A stretch of 64,000 nucleotides of DNA from Chitinophaga sp. (GCF_017745275.1 NZ_JAGHZS010000011.1:62001-126000), one strand, 5' to 3'. Shown: positions 38,816-49,165, counted from the stretch's first letter. Program-made: numbers and translations. Notes: a model not told the origin generated them from the sequence alone.

Positions 38816-40507
38816 TCAATACCCCGGATTCTGCACTATCTTCGGATTCGTTTGCGTTTCTATATACGGAATCGGCCATAAATAATCCCTTCCCGGATTA
38901 AATGTCCGCACCTCCACCACCCGCATATCCGCTTTATTCGCCACCTGGCTGTAATCCGCGATACCATTGGCGTCTATCGCCGGCGCACCGGCCAGCAACC
39001 CTCTCGGCACGCGTCCATACAACGGCCCCTTCATCACTTTCTCCGCAATCTTCCAGCGACGGATATCAAACAAGCGGAAACCTTCGTAGGCTAATTCATA
39101 CATGCGCTCTTTGCGCACGGCTGAACGTAACTCCGCCAGCGTAGCCGTGACAGGTATTGGCGGCATATTCACACCGGGACGTTGCCTTACGGCATTAATC
39201 GCCTGGAACGCGGAGGCATCTAACTCGCCCGCTTCCAGCTTTGCCTCGGTATAGGTGAGTAATACTTCTGCATAGCGGATCAGCGTGATGCTCATGGTCG
39301 ACTGCCGCATGTTGTCTTTATCTTTTAAATCAATATACTTACGCCAGCAATAGCCGGTGAAAGATGCATACGCATTCACCGCGTCCTGGTTCACGATGCG
39401 CGTAGCCGGTGTGGTGTTATAATTCCAGCACATGAGGCTGTCTTTATGCGTTTCAAACTGGTAGTTAAAAAATATAGACCCCGGTAAGGCAATGGTGTAG
39501 CCTAACCGTGGATCCCGGTTTTCGAAAGGATGCGCAGGATCATAGCGGGGCGATTTATCGATAGTCAATCCATCAGTACATTCGTAACTATCTACTAAAG
39601 ATTGGGAAGGCACTTTGTTGGAAGCGCCGCCGGCATTGCGGCAAAGGATAGGATAAGGTCCGCCCCAGTTGATCACAGGTAACTGGTATTGCAGCGCGAG
39701 AATTACTTCGGCAGAATTTTTATTATCATAGGAAAACAGGCGAGGGAAATTATCTTCCAGTTTATACACATTCAGATCTATTACAGCTTTGGCTGCATCG
39801 GCGGCTACTTTCCATTTTTCATTATACAATGCTACCCGCGCTTTAATGGCCAGTGCAGCGCCTTTCGTAGCACGACCCGCATCTATAGCAGTATAGGTAG
39901 CCGGTAAGGATGCAGCAGCGCTGTCTAATTCCTGGAAGATAAAATCGAGCACTACCTGTTTATCACTACGTGGAATCTGAGCGGTTTCCAGTGTAAGCGT
40001 ATGCGTTACCAATGGTACGCCGCCGAATAAAGAAATGAGTTGTTCGTACATATAGGCGCGGACAAACTTTGCTTCGCCGATGCTGCGCTTAAACAAAGCG
40101 GCATCTGTAACCGACTTCACTTTATCTGCATTGTCGAGGATATAGTTACAGCGGCCAATCACTTTATAAAAATCCGTCCACAATCCCTGTGTATAGGTGT
40201 TGTTGGCGTCATGGTTACCGGTACCAATTTTTTGCAAGTCGCTGGCGTTGCGTTCATAGCCAATGTCGGTGGCAGCATCCAGCATCAGGCTGATATTGGG
40301 ACCTTCCAGTTGCCCGGGATCGTATTCGTCCATCGGCTTGTTCATGGCGCGGTACAGGCCATTGACGGCCAGCAGCAATTCATCCTGGTTCTTGAAATAA
40401 GCCGCATCAGAAGGACCGTTCAACGGACTTTTATCGAGGTAATCTTTGTTGCAGGCCTGTACTGCCGGCAGTGTAATCAGGAGTATATAGAGGGCATACT
40501 TTTTCAT
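38816..40507 (-). CDS. SusD/RagB-family surface glycan-binding lipoprotein
   Basis: A 563-residue SusD-like lipoprotein: signal MKKYALYILLITLPAVQACNK with the acylated Cys near residue 19. YLDKSPLNGPSDAAYFKNQDELLLAVNGLYRAM forms the first helices, IGEAKFVRAYMYEQLISLFG the TPR region, and ITLIRYAEVLLTYTEAKLEAGE and PGRDYLWPIPYIETQTNPKIVQNPGY the C-terminus. It captures glycans for the SusC encoded 10 bp upstream. It is the last gene of the ECF-controlled unit. The target glycan cannot be read from the sequence. Confidence 0.95.
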   Translation of the reverse strand: MKKYALYILLITLPAVQACNKDYLDKSPLNGPSDAAYFKNQDELLLAVNGLYRAMNKPMDEYDPGQLEGPNISLMLDAATDIGYERNASDLQKIGTGNHDANNTYTQGLWTDFYKVIGRCNYILDNADKVKSVTDAALFKRSIGEAKFVRAYMYEQLISLFGGVPLVTHTLTLETAQIPRSDKQVVLDFIFQELDSAAASLPATYTAIDAGRATKGAALAIKARVALYNEKWKVAADAAKAVIDLNVYKLEDNFPRLFSYDNKNSAEVILALQYQLPVINWGGPYPILCRNAGGASNKVPSQSLVDSYECTDGLTIDKSPRYDPAHPFENRDPRLGYTIALPGSIFFNYQFETHKDSLMCWNYNTTPATRIVNQDAVNAYASFTGYCWRKYIDLKDKDNMRQSTMSITLIRYAEVLLTYTEAKLEAGELDASAFQAINAVRQRPGVNMPPIPVTATLAELRSAVRKERMYELAYEGFRLFDIRRWKIAEKVMKGPLYGRVPRGLLAGAPAIDANGIADYSQVANKADMRVVEVRTFNPGRDYLWPIPYIETQTNPKIVQNPGY

Positions 40508-40517
40508 AACGATGGTT

Positions 40518-43500
40518 TTAGAAATTTACGTTAACACCAAAACTGTACATTTTCATTACAGGGTAGTTGTCTGCCACACCTACCGCAGTTTCCACATCAT
40601 ATCCCTTCCAGAATTTATTGGCGGTAAACAGGTTGGAGCCGTTTACAAAAACACGAAGACTATTCAGCTTCATCGATTGGGCCAGGTGACGAGGGAGTGT
40701 ATATCCGATTTGTAAATTCTTCAAACGTAGATATGCAGCGCTTTTCATCCAGAAGCTGGAAATCTGTTGATTGTTGGTACCGCCAAATACCAGTCGCGGA
40801 AAAGCAGCGTCTTTATGTTCCGGTGTCCAGTAATCTTTGAATCTTTCCTGAGCGGTGCCACCTACAGAGCTTACATAAAACGGCATGATGCCGGCGCCAT
40901 AAATTAAACCATCTACTTTACCAACACCTTGTAAAAACACACCAAGATCAAAGCCTTTCCACCTGGCATTCAGGCTTATCCCATAAGTATATCGTGGAAT
41001 GGTGTTACCCAGGATCACCTTATCGCTTTCATTGATGATGCCGTCGCCATTCTGATCTTTGTATCTGATATCTCCGGGCGCAATGGTACCAAATTGCGTA
41101 GCATGTTTGGATACTTCATCGGCATCCTGGAAGAACCCTTCCGCCTGCAATCCGAAGATGGCATTCACCGGATATCCTTCCCGGCTTACCGTTACCGCTG
41201 ATTGATTGATCCCATGCATGTCTACCACTTTATTTTTCACATCTGATACGTTCACACCAATGTTGTATTTGAAATCTTTGATGGCGCCATCATAGTTGAG
41301 TCCCAGCTCCCAACCTTTATTGCTCACTTTACCGGCGTTCTGGTAAGGCGCCTTTAAACCCGTGATCAGCGGGATGTTGAGCAGTAAGAGAATATCTTTT
41401 GTTTTGCTGCTATAATAATCTGCTGTTATAGAGAGATGGGAAAACAAGGTGATGTCCAATCCCACGTCCGTCATCTCGGTGGTTTCCCAGGTGATATTTC
41501 TATTCGCTAATGCGTCCATAGCGGCGGCATTCACAATTTGTCCGCCAATGGTGTAAGAGCTGAGATTCACCACTGTAGCCGATGGATAAGTACCGATGTT
41601 TTGATTTCCTAACTTTCCCCAGGAACCACGGAGCTTTAATTCATTCAGTGCAGGCTTCAGCGCCGCCATGAAATCCTCTTCTGAAATACGCCAGCCGGCA
41701 GACGCAGAAGGGAACACGCCCCACTTCCGTCCTTCTGCAAAACGGGAGGAACCATCGTTACGGATATTCATTTCCAGCAGGTATTTTTCTTTATAGTTAT
41801 AATTCACCCTGCCGAAAAAGGAACGCAGCGACCATTCCGCACCGCCGCCACTATTCTTCATATTGCCGGCACCGCCGGCATCCAATACCGGGTAATCAGG
41901 TAATACGTAGTTATCGCGGGAGGCAGATATTACATCCTGCCGATAATTATTTTGCTCTGCACCCGCCAGCACTTTTACGTCATGCTTACCCCAGGCTTTG
42001 TGAAAGGTGAGCGTACCGCGCATGTTGTTATAAAACTCCCGCTGACTCGTCACCTCCAATGCGCTGATCTGCGGATTCCTGTTTGCCGGCGTACCATCGG
42101 GATGATAGGTTTGCAGTGCTTTTGAAAACCTGTTTGTATAGGTTTGTATGTATTTGGGAGCGATATTAAATGAGGCTGTCAGCCATTCTACAGGCTGATA
42201 GTTAATCGTGGTGTTGATACTTCCCCAGGGGGCACTTAATTTTTTCAATCCGCCTTCTTTAGCAGAAGCAGCGGGGTTGTTGCCCACCCATCCATCACCA
42301 CGGGTACCGTTGGAGTTCACCGCCAGCTGGTTGGGCGAAATGTTGTTCATATATGCGAAAATGGCGTCTACGCCAGCGGAGGGCTCCGTGGTAACAGGAC
42401 TGATATATTGCAGGTCAAACTGCATATTCAGTTTTTTGGAAAAGATGATATCGTTGTTGGCGCGAACGGTGAGGCGCTTAAACTCTGATTGTTTAATCAA
42501 CCCCTTTTGATCAAAGTATCCTACCGACAATAACATTTTCACTTTATCAGTACCGCCGTTCACTGTTAAGAAATGACTTTGCTGAAAGCCGGAACCGGTG
42601 AGCACAGCCTTTTGCCAGTCGGTATTGGGTAGTGAATCGGAGCTGCCGTTGCCCTGGCGCCGGTATTTCTCCAGCAATGACGCTGCATAGAGAGGTGTAC
42701 GGCCGGAGTTCTTATAGGCTTCATTGGCCAATAACATATAGTCGAGCGCGTTAGTCAGGTCGGGCAGGTTGGTGGCCTGTTGCCAGCCCACGTAGTTGTT
42801 GTAGTTGATGGACAGTTTGCTGCTCTTCCCTCTTTTGGTTGTCACCAATATAACGCCATTGGCGGCACGGGAGCCGTAAATAGAAGCAGAGGCGGCGTCT
42901 TTCAATACGGTAACTGAGGCGATCACATTTGGATCGATGTTGTTGATTGATCCTTCTACCCCATCTATCAGTATCAGTGGATCGGGGTTTTTCAGGGTAC
43001 CCCAGCCGCGGATGCGAATGGAACCGCCATCACCGCCGGGTTTACCATTGCCCTGGGTGATGGTTACACCGGGCATGGTGCCTTGTAAGCCGGCGGAAGT
43101 TTGTCCTACCGGCCTGGCCGCCAGCGTTTCACCGGATACCGTAGCTACGGCTCCGGTAAGGTCTACCTTCTTTTGCGTGCTATAGCCTACTACCACTACT
43201 TCTACGAGCGATTTAGGTGTAGGGGATAAACGGATATGAAAAGTGGATTGATCTTTTACCGGCTCCTGTATGGTCTGGTAGCCGATGCTGCTAATAGTGA
43301 GTACATCCTGGTCGGTGATATTGTGGATGGTAAAATGTCCGTTGACATCCGTTTGTACGCCTTTCGGGGTAGACTTCACGCCAACGGATACACCGGGTAA
43401 GCCCATGCCGGTGCTGTCGGTGATAGTACCGGTGATGGTTTTACCGGGTGTATCTTTTCCGTTGCCGGGTATGACTTTGGCGCCGGCTGAACTTTTTTTT

Positions 43501-43838
43501 ATGACTACCGTATTATATTTAATCACGTAAGTTAGTGGCAGATCCTTGAGGCATATTTTTAATGCATCTTCCAGTGTTTTATTCTTAATGTCTACGCTCA
43601 GCGGCGGTGTGTTTTCCAGCAGTTTTTCATCGCAGATAAACTGGTAACCGGTTTGTTTGCTGAGCAGGTCAAACACCTTATCCAGGGGCATTTTATTGAC
43701 CGATAGTTTTACAGTGGGCGTTTGTGCGCTGACGGAGAAAGCGCCTGCCAGCAATAAAAAGCTAAGCAGCCATGTTTTGAGTGTTGCCGGCATGCGACTC
43801 CTCCTTCCCTGGAAGCAGGAAATAGTAAGCAGTTCCAT
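40518..43838 (-). CDS. SusC/RagA-family TonB-dependent transporter with STN domain
   Basis: A 1106-residue outer-membrane importer. After the signal peptide (ending near FSVSAQ) comes the STN signalling domain (residues about 45-115, KLSVNKMPLDKVFDLLSKQ), then the carboxypeptidase-like domain (KTITGTITDSTGMGLPGVSV), the plug (VEVVVVGYSTQKK, LKDAASASIYGSRAANGVI) and the barrel. The STN domain passes substrate signals to the FecR anti-sigma protein encoded just upstream, so this importer senses its own glycan. The ATG at 43838 is used; an ATG at 43793 is also possible. Confidence 0.95.
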   Translation of the reverse strand: MELLTISCFQGRRSRMPATLKTWLLSFLLLAGAFSVSAQTPTVKLSVNKMPLDKVFDLLSKQTGYQFICDEKLLENTPPLSVDIKNKTLEDALKICLKDLPLTYVIKYNTVVIKKSSAGAKVIPGNGKDTPGKTITGTITDSTGMGLPGVSVGVKSTPKGVQTDVNGHFTIHNITDQDVLTISSIGYQTIQEPVKDQSTFHIRLSPTPKSLVEVVVVGYSTQKKVDLTGAVATVSGETLAARPVGQTSAGLQGTMPGVTITQGNGKPGGDGGSIRIRGWGTLKNPDPLILIDGVEGSINNIDPNVIASVTVLKDAASASIYGSRAANGVILVTTKRGKSSKLSINYNNYVGWQQATNLPDLTNALDYMLLANEAYKNSGRTPLYAASLLEKYRRQGNGSSDSLPNTDWQKAVLTGSGFQQSHFLTVNGGTDKVKMLLSVGYFDQKGLIKQSEFKRLTVRANNDIIFSKKLNMQFDLQYISPVTTEPSAGVDAIFAYMNNISPNQLAVNSNGTRGDGWVGNNPAASAKEGGLKKLSAPWGSINTTINYQPVEWLTASFNIAPKYIQTYTNRFSKALQTYHPDGTPANRNPQISALEVTSQREFYNNMRGTLTFHKAWGKHDVKVLAGAEQNNYRQDVISASRDNYVLPDYPVLDAGGAGNMKNSGGGAEWSLRSFFGRVNYNYKEKYLLEMNIRNDGSSRFAEGRKWGVFPSASAGWRISEEDFMAALKPALNELKLRGSWGKLGNQNIGTYPSATVVNLSSYTIGGQIVNAAAMDALANRNITWETTEMTDVGLDITLFSHLSITADYYSSKTKDILLLLNIPLITGLKAPYQNAGKVSNKGWELGLNYDGAIKDFKYNIGVNVSDVKNKVVDMHGINQSAVTVSREGYPVNAIFGLQAEGFFQDADEVSKHATQFGTIAPGDIRYKDQNGDGIINESDKVILGNTIPRYTYGISLNARWKGFDLGVFLQGVGKVDGLIYGAGIMPFYVSSVGGTAQERFKDYWTPEHKDAAFPRLVFGGTNNQQISSFWMKSAAYLRLKNLQIGYTLPRHLAQSMKLNSLRVFVNGSNLFTANKFWKGYDVETAVGVADNYPVMKMYSFGVNVNF

Positions 43839-43908
43839 ATTTATCTTTTGGTTGAGATTTATAGATATTCAGGCAGGTGTTGAACGTGGAAACACCGCTG
43901 ACAAATCA

Positions 43909-45129
43909 TTACTTTATATCGGCTGGCATCACGGTGATACGATTCCCGCTGGTACTGAAATGCACCATGCCGGTTTGTTCCAGTAATTCCAGCAACTGTG
44001 CAACATTTTCTTTACGGGTCATGCTGCCATACAATTTAATATCGGATAAGTCCCCTTTGTACGTGATCTCTACATCATACCAGCGGGCAATTTGCCGCAT
44101 GATCATCGGCACATCAGTTTTGCGGAATCTGAATTCACCATTTTTCCAGGCCATTACATCAGATATGTCAGGGCGGCTGATACTAAACGCCGTGCCTGCA
44201 TCATCCATACGGGCCTGTTGCCCCGGCTGCATCTGGGTGGTGGCGCCGCCTTGCGATACGCTCACCGCACCTTCCAGCAGCGTGGTTCTCACGTGGCCTT
44301 CGTCGGGGTAAGCCATTACATTGAAGTGCGTACCCAGTACTTTTACGTCCATGCCACTGGTGTGTACCATGAAAGGCTGACGGGCATTTTGTGCTACTTC
44401 AAAATATGCTTCGCCGGTGAGGCTCACTGTTCTGTTGTTACCGGTAAAGGTTACCGGGAATCTCAGTGAGGAAGCGGCATTCAGCCATACCTGGCTGCCG
44501 TCAGGTAATACTACCTGGTATTGGCCGCCTTTAGGTGTGCTGATGGTATTGTATTGCGGCGCAGTACTGGCATCACTGCTGCCGGCAGCATAGGCCAAAC
44601 GGCCGTGATTCACTTTAATGATACGAGTACTCCCCTGCTGTCCTAAAGCCCCGTTTTGGGCGCTATCCAGCTCAATGATGCTGCCATCTGCCAGGGTGAG
44701 TGTCGCTTTGTTGCCCGCCGGATGTATGGCCGGCAACGCATGTTCTGCGATGGCTGTTTTAACGACAGTACCCTTGTACCACCAGAAACCGGCGCCGAGT
44801 ATTAACAGGAATATAGCCGCAGCCGCCAGTTTATACAGGACAGGTATTACGGGAGATGTGGAAGCAGTGGCTGATATTTCTGCCCCCGGTTCTTTCCCCA
44901 TCGCCTCACGTATAGCCGCTACCGTTATTACCTCGTTGAAGGCCTGTTGCAGATCCTTCCGGGGGGTGGCAGTATAGCGGTCTTCCGCGAGAATAGCAGC
45001 AATCATATCACTCAGGGCGGTTTCCTGGTCAGCATTCTTCACCTCTTCCTGCAAACATTGCAATTCTTCCGGGGTGATGTGATCTCCCAGGTACTTTTCC
45101 AACAATGTTTTTAATTCCTCATTTGACAT
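43909..45129 (-). CDS. FecR-family anti-sigma factor
   Basis: A 406-residue inner-membrane regulator. The N-terminal 90 residues (MSNEELKTLLEKYLGDHITPEEL) bind the ECF sigma factor in the cytoplasm. One membrane helix lies at about 100-122 (LYKLAAAAIFLLILGAGFWW). The periplasmic FecR domain (YNTISTPKGGQYQVVLPDGSQVWLNAASSL, VSLTGEAYFEVAQN, VLGTHFNVMAY) and a C-terminal DUF4974/STN-like domain (LYGSMTRKENVAQLLELLEQ) receive the signal from SusC. It lies 93 bp downstream of the sigma gene. Confidence 0.95.
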   Translation of the reverse strand: MSNEELKTLLEKYLGDHITPEELQCLQEEVKNADQETALSDMIAAILAEDRYTATPRKDLQQAFNEVITVAAIREAMGKEPGAEISATASTSPVIPVLYKLAAAAIFLLILGAGFWWYKGTVVKTAIAEHALPAIHPAGNKATLTLADGSIIELDSAQNGALGQQGSTRIIKVNHGRLAYAAGSSDASTAPQYNTISTPKGGQYQVVLPDGSQVWLNAASSLRFPVTFTGNNRTVSLTGEAYFEVAQNARQPFMVHTSGMDVKVLGTHFNVMAYPDEGHVRTTLLEGAVSVSQGGATTQMQPGQQARMDDAGTAFSISRPDISDVMAWKNGEFRFRKTDVPMIMRQIARWYDVEITYKGDLSDIKLYGSMTRKENVAQLLELLEQTGMVHFSTSGNRITVMPADIK

Positions 45130-45222
45130 AAAACCGGATGACAGATCAGCACACTCTCATGAAGGGCTGTTATAATAAAGACGAATAAAAAATGTTCCCG
45201 AATCCTTACCTTCTTCAACTTT

Positions 45223-45819
45223 TTATTTTCCTAACCACAGTAATAACAGGAGCCCGGTAAGATGACCGGCTTTGGCCGACAAATGTTTCCGGATCGCTGC
45301 AATAGAGCGGGCAATATAATTCTTGGAAGTGACGCGGGATATATTCATCTCCCGCGCAATTTCATCATGTGACATTCCCTGGAAGCGACTCAACCGGAAC
45401 GCCAGCTGCATCTGCGTCGGCAACCGGTCGATCGCTGCATTCAACTGTATTTCTACATCCTTGAATTCCAGTTTATCCTGCGCGGAAGGGAGATCGGATG
45501 GCAGATATATGTCCTGGCCGTTTTCCTGTACGATAGGTAATACACGCTTCCGGAATTCATCCAGGATCATATTTTTGGACATGGTATATAAAAAGGCATC
45601 AAAGCGATTGACAGCAGTTAAGCGTTCCCGGCTCATCCACACCTTGATAAATATTTCCTGTGTAAGGTCCTCCGCTTTGGCCGCCGACTTCACAAACTGC
45701 AGGGTGTTGGCATACATCTTCTCCCAATAGCGGTCAAACAATAGCCGGAAGGCCTGTTGGTCTCCCGCAGCCACGCGCTGCAACAGCTCTCTTTCATTAT
45801 GTAAGCTATCTTTCAGCAA
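45223..45819 (-). CDS. ECF sigma factor of the second polysaccharide locus (TTG start)
   Basis: A 198-residue sigma factor. Region 2: RLLFDRYWEKMYANTLQFV and AEDLTQEIFIKVWMSR; region 4: LSRFQGMSHDEIAREMNISRVTSKNYIARSI. A short hydrophobic C-terminus (GLLLLLWL) follows. It should transcribe the FecR, SusC and SusD genes when SusC senses substrate. A TGA lies three codons upstream and the first in-frame ATG is inside region 2, so translation must start at a TTG (45819) or another non-ATG codon. Confidence 0.92.
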   Translation of the reverse strand: MLKDSLHNERELLQRVAAGDQQAFRLLFDRYWEKMYANTLQFVKSAAKAEDLTQEIFIKVWMSRERLTAVNRFDAFLYTMSKNMILDEFRKRVLPIVQENGQDIYLPSDLPSAQDKLEFKDVEIQLNAAIDRLPTQMQLAFRLSRFQGMSHDEIAREMNISRVTSKNYIARSIAAIRKHLSAKAGHLTGLLLLLWLGK

Positions 45820-45925
45820 GGAAGGTCATGGAATTTATTACAAAATAATCATTTTGTGGAATTACATCAGTTATGTTAAAGACGGGAAACAACAGCTCCC
45901 GAATCCTTCCGGCCGGATATTTTTT

Positions 45926-47929
45926 TTAACGGGGGATAAATAACACCGCATCAGCCACCACTATGCCCCCGGTTTGATGATTATCTATTTCCACATACGC
46001 ACTGCTGCCCGCCGGTAAATCATAACTGCCCAGGTTCACCCACTCCCCGGACGTTTGCCCCAGTACCTTTACTGCCGCCGCTGTCACCTTTTTCTCCGTT
46101 ACCTGCCTGCCATCGTTCACTTTCACCTGCATGTTACCATCCAGGCCCGGCAAACGCGGGACATACGTGTATACGTCATATTTACCTGCTTTCTTCACTT
46201 CCGGTGTAAACCGCACCGATTTGGCTACCGCCCCCTTGCTTTCATCTGTCAGGAAAGTGGCGCCATATCCCCCATGGGTCAGCGTCTTCCAGTCGCCCGT
46301 AATAGTCACATGGGCAGCGTCATTATCATCTACCAAAATCTCCGGGGTACTGTTATTCACCAGCGGATCCATGGTGAGCAAGTGCTGTATCTTCTTTACG
46401 TCTGCCTCCTGTACGGAACGGTTTTCATCAATCGCTACTGCCGCCGCCGTAGCCGCTGATTGTCCCAGTACCATAAACACAGGCTCCATCCGGATAGAGC
46501 CATAAGCAATATGCGAGGCCGATAAACACACGGGCACCAACACATTCTTTGCATCGCCGGATTTAGGGATGATGGCACGATAAGCAATGGGATAAGGACT
46601 CAGGTTACCAATTTCCACGTCGCCTTCATTTTTCACCATACCGTTTATGACTATACGCTGGCAGTTATGTGAATCCATACCATAAGCTGCCATGCCCACG
46701 CCATCGGCTACTTTCTCGCGGCCTTCGCAGTTGGCCTGCGTCATGATGTAGTCGCCGATCATGCGCCTTACTTCCCGTACGTACATCTGGGGCGACCAAT
46801 GTCCGTTGTCCTTGTATTCGTCTTTCGGATAGCCCCAGGTGAGCATTTCCTCCCGCAGGTGCGCAGGCACGCGCTGATCATGACCAATAAAATACAACAG
46901 CCCTTTCGTATATACTTCGTGGTCGTGGATGATTTTTCGCCGGGTGGCATAGTCGGCCTCCGGATAGTTGTAATTCATCCCGATCATATCGGTAGAAAAA
47001 GCGCCCTTGTTGTTGATATCCGTTTTGCCGTTGGGCATGAGGTCCAGCTTCAGCATGGGCGACAGGTTTTTAGGCTTCGTATGCTCCAGCAGGCGGATTA
47101 ATAATTCATATTTAGCAGGATCGTATCCTTCGGGGGCGGTAATGGGGATACGGTTGTTGGGCTGATTGCTCAGGCAGATCCTGAAGTTATAAGCCTGTAC
47201 AAATTTATCACCGGAGCCCTGTGCTGCCAGGGTGCCGCTGCTGATGCCCCAGAGCAGGCCACTTTCCGGCTTGCCGGGAATTTTATAGGGATCAATGCCA
47301 TCGGGGAACTGGTGCATATCCCGGACCTGCACCCCGTTATAGGTTTCGTTGTACTGGCTGTTGGCTTCCCGCCCTACCGTGTAAGGAATGCCGGCTTTGG
47401 CCATCAGGTCTCCTTCATAGGAGCAGTCGATGAACATTTTGGCTTTCACCACACGCGTATCAGCGCCTTTGATTTCTATTTGCCGGATATACCCGTTTTC
47501 CTTTTGTGCGCTGCTAATATTATACTCATACAGCACAGGCACTTTGGCGCTACGGATGTATTGCTGGAAAATGTTTTCTGCCACGCCGGGCTCAAATATC
47601 CATTGCTCCAGCTGGCCGTAATGCTTCCCGATGCGGCGGTAGAAATCCCGCGATAACCCGGTAATTGCATATTTATTACCGATATCCGTATATCCCAGTC
47701 CCCCGGTAGTGAGGCCACCGAGGTGCTTATCAGGCGAAACCAGTATCACGGATTTATGTAATTGTTTGGCCGTATAGGCGGCAATCACGCCGGCGGAGGT
47801 ACCTCCATATACACAGATATCCACTTCTACAGGCGGGGCGGCATATACCATTGGCCCTGCTGTTAACAGGCCACAAATGCCCAGCAGTCCCCATTTCAGG
47901 GAGGAAAAGATCTTGGTGCTTGTTTTCAT
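45926..47929 (-). CDS. Secreted FAD-dependent oxidoreductase with golvesin-like C-terminal domain
   Basis: About 667 residues from the ATG at 47929. A signal peptide ends near MVYAAP. The FAD-binding motif is VDICVYGGTSAGVIAAY, followed by KHLGGLTTGGLGYTDIG, with FIDCSYEGDLMAKAG and a C-terminal FAD segment IRMEPVFMVLGQSAATAA. Residues about 540-667 form a golvesin/xanthan-lyase-type carbohydrate-binding-like domain (DVYTYVPRLPGLDGNM, EWVNLGSYDLPAGSSAYVEI). Such proteins (PF12831 type) adjoin many polysaccharide loci; the substrate is unknown. The frame extends to 48040 but the ATG at 47929 starts the signal. It precedes the sigma gene by about 106 bp. Confidence 0.82.
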   Translation of the reverse strand: MKTSTKIFSSLKWGLLGICGLLTAGPMVYAAPPVEVDICVYGGTSAGVIAAYTAKQLHKSVILVSPDKHLGGLTTGGLGYTDIGNKYAITGLSRDFYRRIGKHYGQLEQWIFEPGVAENIFQQYIRSAKVPVLYEYNISSAQKENGYIRQIEIKGADTRVVKAKMFIDCSYEGDLMAKAGIPYTVGREANSQYNETYNGVQVRDMHQFPDGIDPYKIPGKPESGLLWGISSGTLAAQGSGDKFVQAYNFRICLSNQPNNRIPITAPEGYDPAKYELLIRLLEHTKPKNLSPMLKLDLMPNGKTDINNKGAFSTDMIGMNYNYPEADYATRRKIIHDHEVYTKGLLYFIGHDQRVPAHLREEMLTWGYPKDEYKDNGHWSPQMYVREVRRMIGDYIMTQANCEGREKVADGVGMAAYGMDSHNCQRIVINGMVKNEGDVEIGNLSPYPIAYRAIIPKSGDAKNVLVPVCLSASHIAYGSIRMEPVFMVLGQSAATAAAVAIDENRSVQEADVKKIQHLLTMDPLVNNSTPEILVDDNDAAHVTITGDWKTLTHGGYGATFLTDESKGAVAKSVRFTPEVKKAGKYDVYTYVPRLPGLDGNMQVKVNDGRQVTEKKVTAAAVKVLGQTSGEWVNLGSYDLPAGSSAYVEIDNHQTGGIVVADAVLFIPR

Positions 47930-48056
47930 ACGCAGAACGACCATTTGGAAGGTCTTATGTAGTAAAGACGAAAAAAATAACGGGAGGAATTCGTGTGCGC
48001 AAAAATAAATTTCGTCAGTAGGAGTTATCAGGCGCGGCAAATTATTCGGTGTTAAG

Positions 48057-48064
48057 TATCTTTG
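48057..48064 (+). promoter_or_regulatory. Promoter -7 element for folD
   Basis: TATCTTTG is a full match to TAnnTTTG, 51 bp before the folD ATG. No good -33 TTG is present at the usual distance. Confidence 0.5.
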
Positions 48065-48115
48065 TGCCCTTCAATGATTCGGCGTCACTGTAACAAATAA
48101 CTAAAAGATTTTAAT

Positions 48116-48967
48116 ATGACAGCAACATCAGTATTGCTAGACGGGAAAGGTTTATCCAAAGAAATGGAAGCTGCTTTAAGTGTCAGGGTAGCGAAAGTGA
48201 TTGACCAAACAGGCGTAGTACCGGTACTGGCAACCATCCTGGTAGGTAATGATCCTTCCTCCGAGGTATATGTAAAAATGAAAGGCAATGCCTGTGAGCG
48301 CGTAGGCATGAAATCCCTGCGGGTACATTTACCGGAAGAAACCACTACCGAGCAGTTGCTGGCTGAAATTGAGAAATTAAATAACGACGACCAGATTTGT
48401 GGTATCCTGTTACAGCACCCGGTTCCTCACCAGATCGATGAAAGGGCCTGTTTTGATAAAATCGCTATCCATAAGGATGTAGACGGCGTTACCTGCCTGG
48501 GATTTGGCCGTATGTCGATGAATGAACCTGCCTATGGCAGCGCTACCCCGGCTGGTATCATGGAGCTGTTGAAACATTATAAACTGCCTATCGCCGGCAA
48601 ACATGCGGTGGTGGTAGGTCGTAGTCCTATTCTCGGTAAGCCCGTAGCAATGATGCTGCTGAACGAAAATGCTACCGTTACCATCTGCCATTCCAAAACC
48701 AACAACTTACCGGAACTGATTAAACAGGCCGATATCGTAGTAGGTGCTGTAGGCAGACCAGAATTTATCAAAGCAGAATGGATTAAAGATGGCGCTATTG
48801 TAGTAGATGCCGGTTATCATAAAGGTGGACTGGGCGATATCGAAATCAATAAAGTAAAAGATCGTGCCGCTGCTTATACCCCGGTACCTGGTGGCGTTGG
48901 CCCAATGACCATTGCTACCTTGATTGCGCAGACAGTGGCATCGGCTGAGAAGAGAATTATTGCTTAA
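48116..48967 (+). CDS. folD: FolD: methylenetetrahydrofolate dehydrogenase/cyclohydrolase
   Basis: A 283-residue bifunctional cytoplasmic enzyme that converts 5,10-methylene-THF to 10-formyl-THF by NADP+-dependent oxidation and ring opening. The active site YVKMKGNAC (Y52, K56), the ILLQHPVPHQID motif, DVDGVTCLGFGRM, the NADP-binding GRSPILGKPVAMML and the C-terminal PVPGGVGPMTIATL are all present. The length is normal. It is a single gene with its own promoter, followed by a long palindromic repeat 11 bp after its stop. Confidence 0.97.
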   Translation: MTATSVLLDGKGLSKEMEAALSVRVAKVIDQTGVVPVLATILVGNDPSSEVYVKMKGNACERVGMKSLRVHLPEETTTEQLLAEIEKLNNDDQICGILLQHPVPHQIDERACFDKIAIHKDVDGVTCLGFGRMSMNEPAYGSATPAGIMELLKHYKLPIAGKHAVVVGRSPILGKPVAMMLLNENATVTICHSKTNNLPELIKQADIVVGAVGRPEFIKAEWIKDGAIVVDAGYHKGGLGDIEINKVKDRAAAYTPVPGGVGPMTIATLIAQTVASAEKRIIA

Positions 48968-48978
48968 TAATATTAGAA

Positions 48979-49096
48979 GCTGAAAGCGTAAAGCAGAAAT
49001 CAAAAAGCTATTGTAGCGAGTGATCATTGAGGATAATTAAATACCCGCTGATCACTCGCTACAATAGCTTTTTGATTTCTGCTTTACGCTTTCAGC
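48979..49096. repeat. GCAGAAA-type long inverted repeat, 48-bp perfect arms
   Basis: The arms 48979-49026 and 49049-49096 are exact inverted complements with a 22-bp loop. Each arm has four heptamers (GCTGAAA, GCGTAAA, GCAGAAA, TCAAAAA) and the core GCTATTGTAGCGAGTGATCA, almost the same core as at 24733-24748. It follows the folD stop and likely terminates its transcript. Confidence 0.93.
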
Positions 49097-49165
49097 CTTA
49101 ATTCTTGTCGCTTATAGCCCGCTATATTGGCGTATTAACCCCCGTTCAAAATCAGGATATCCTTT

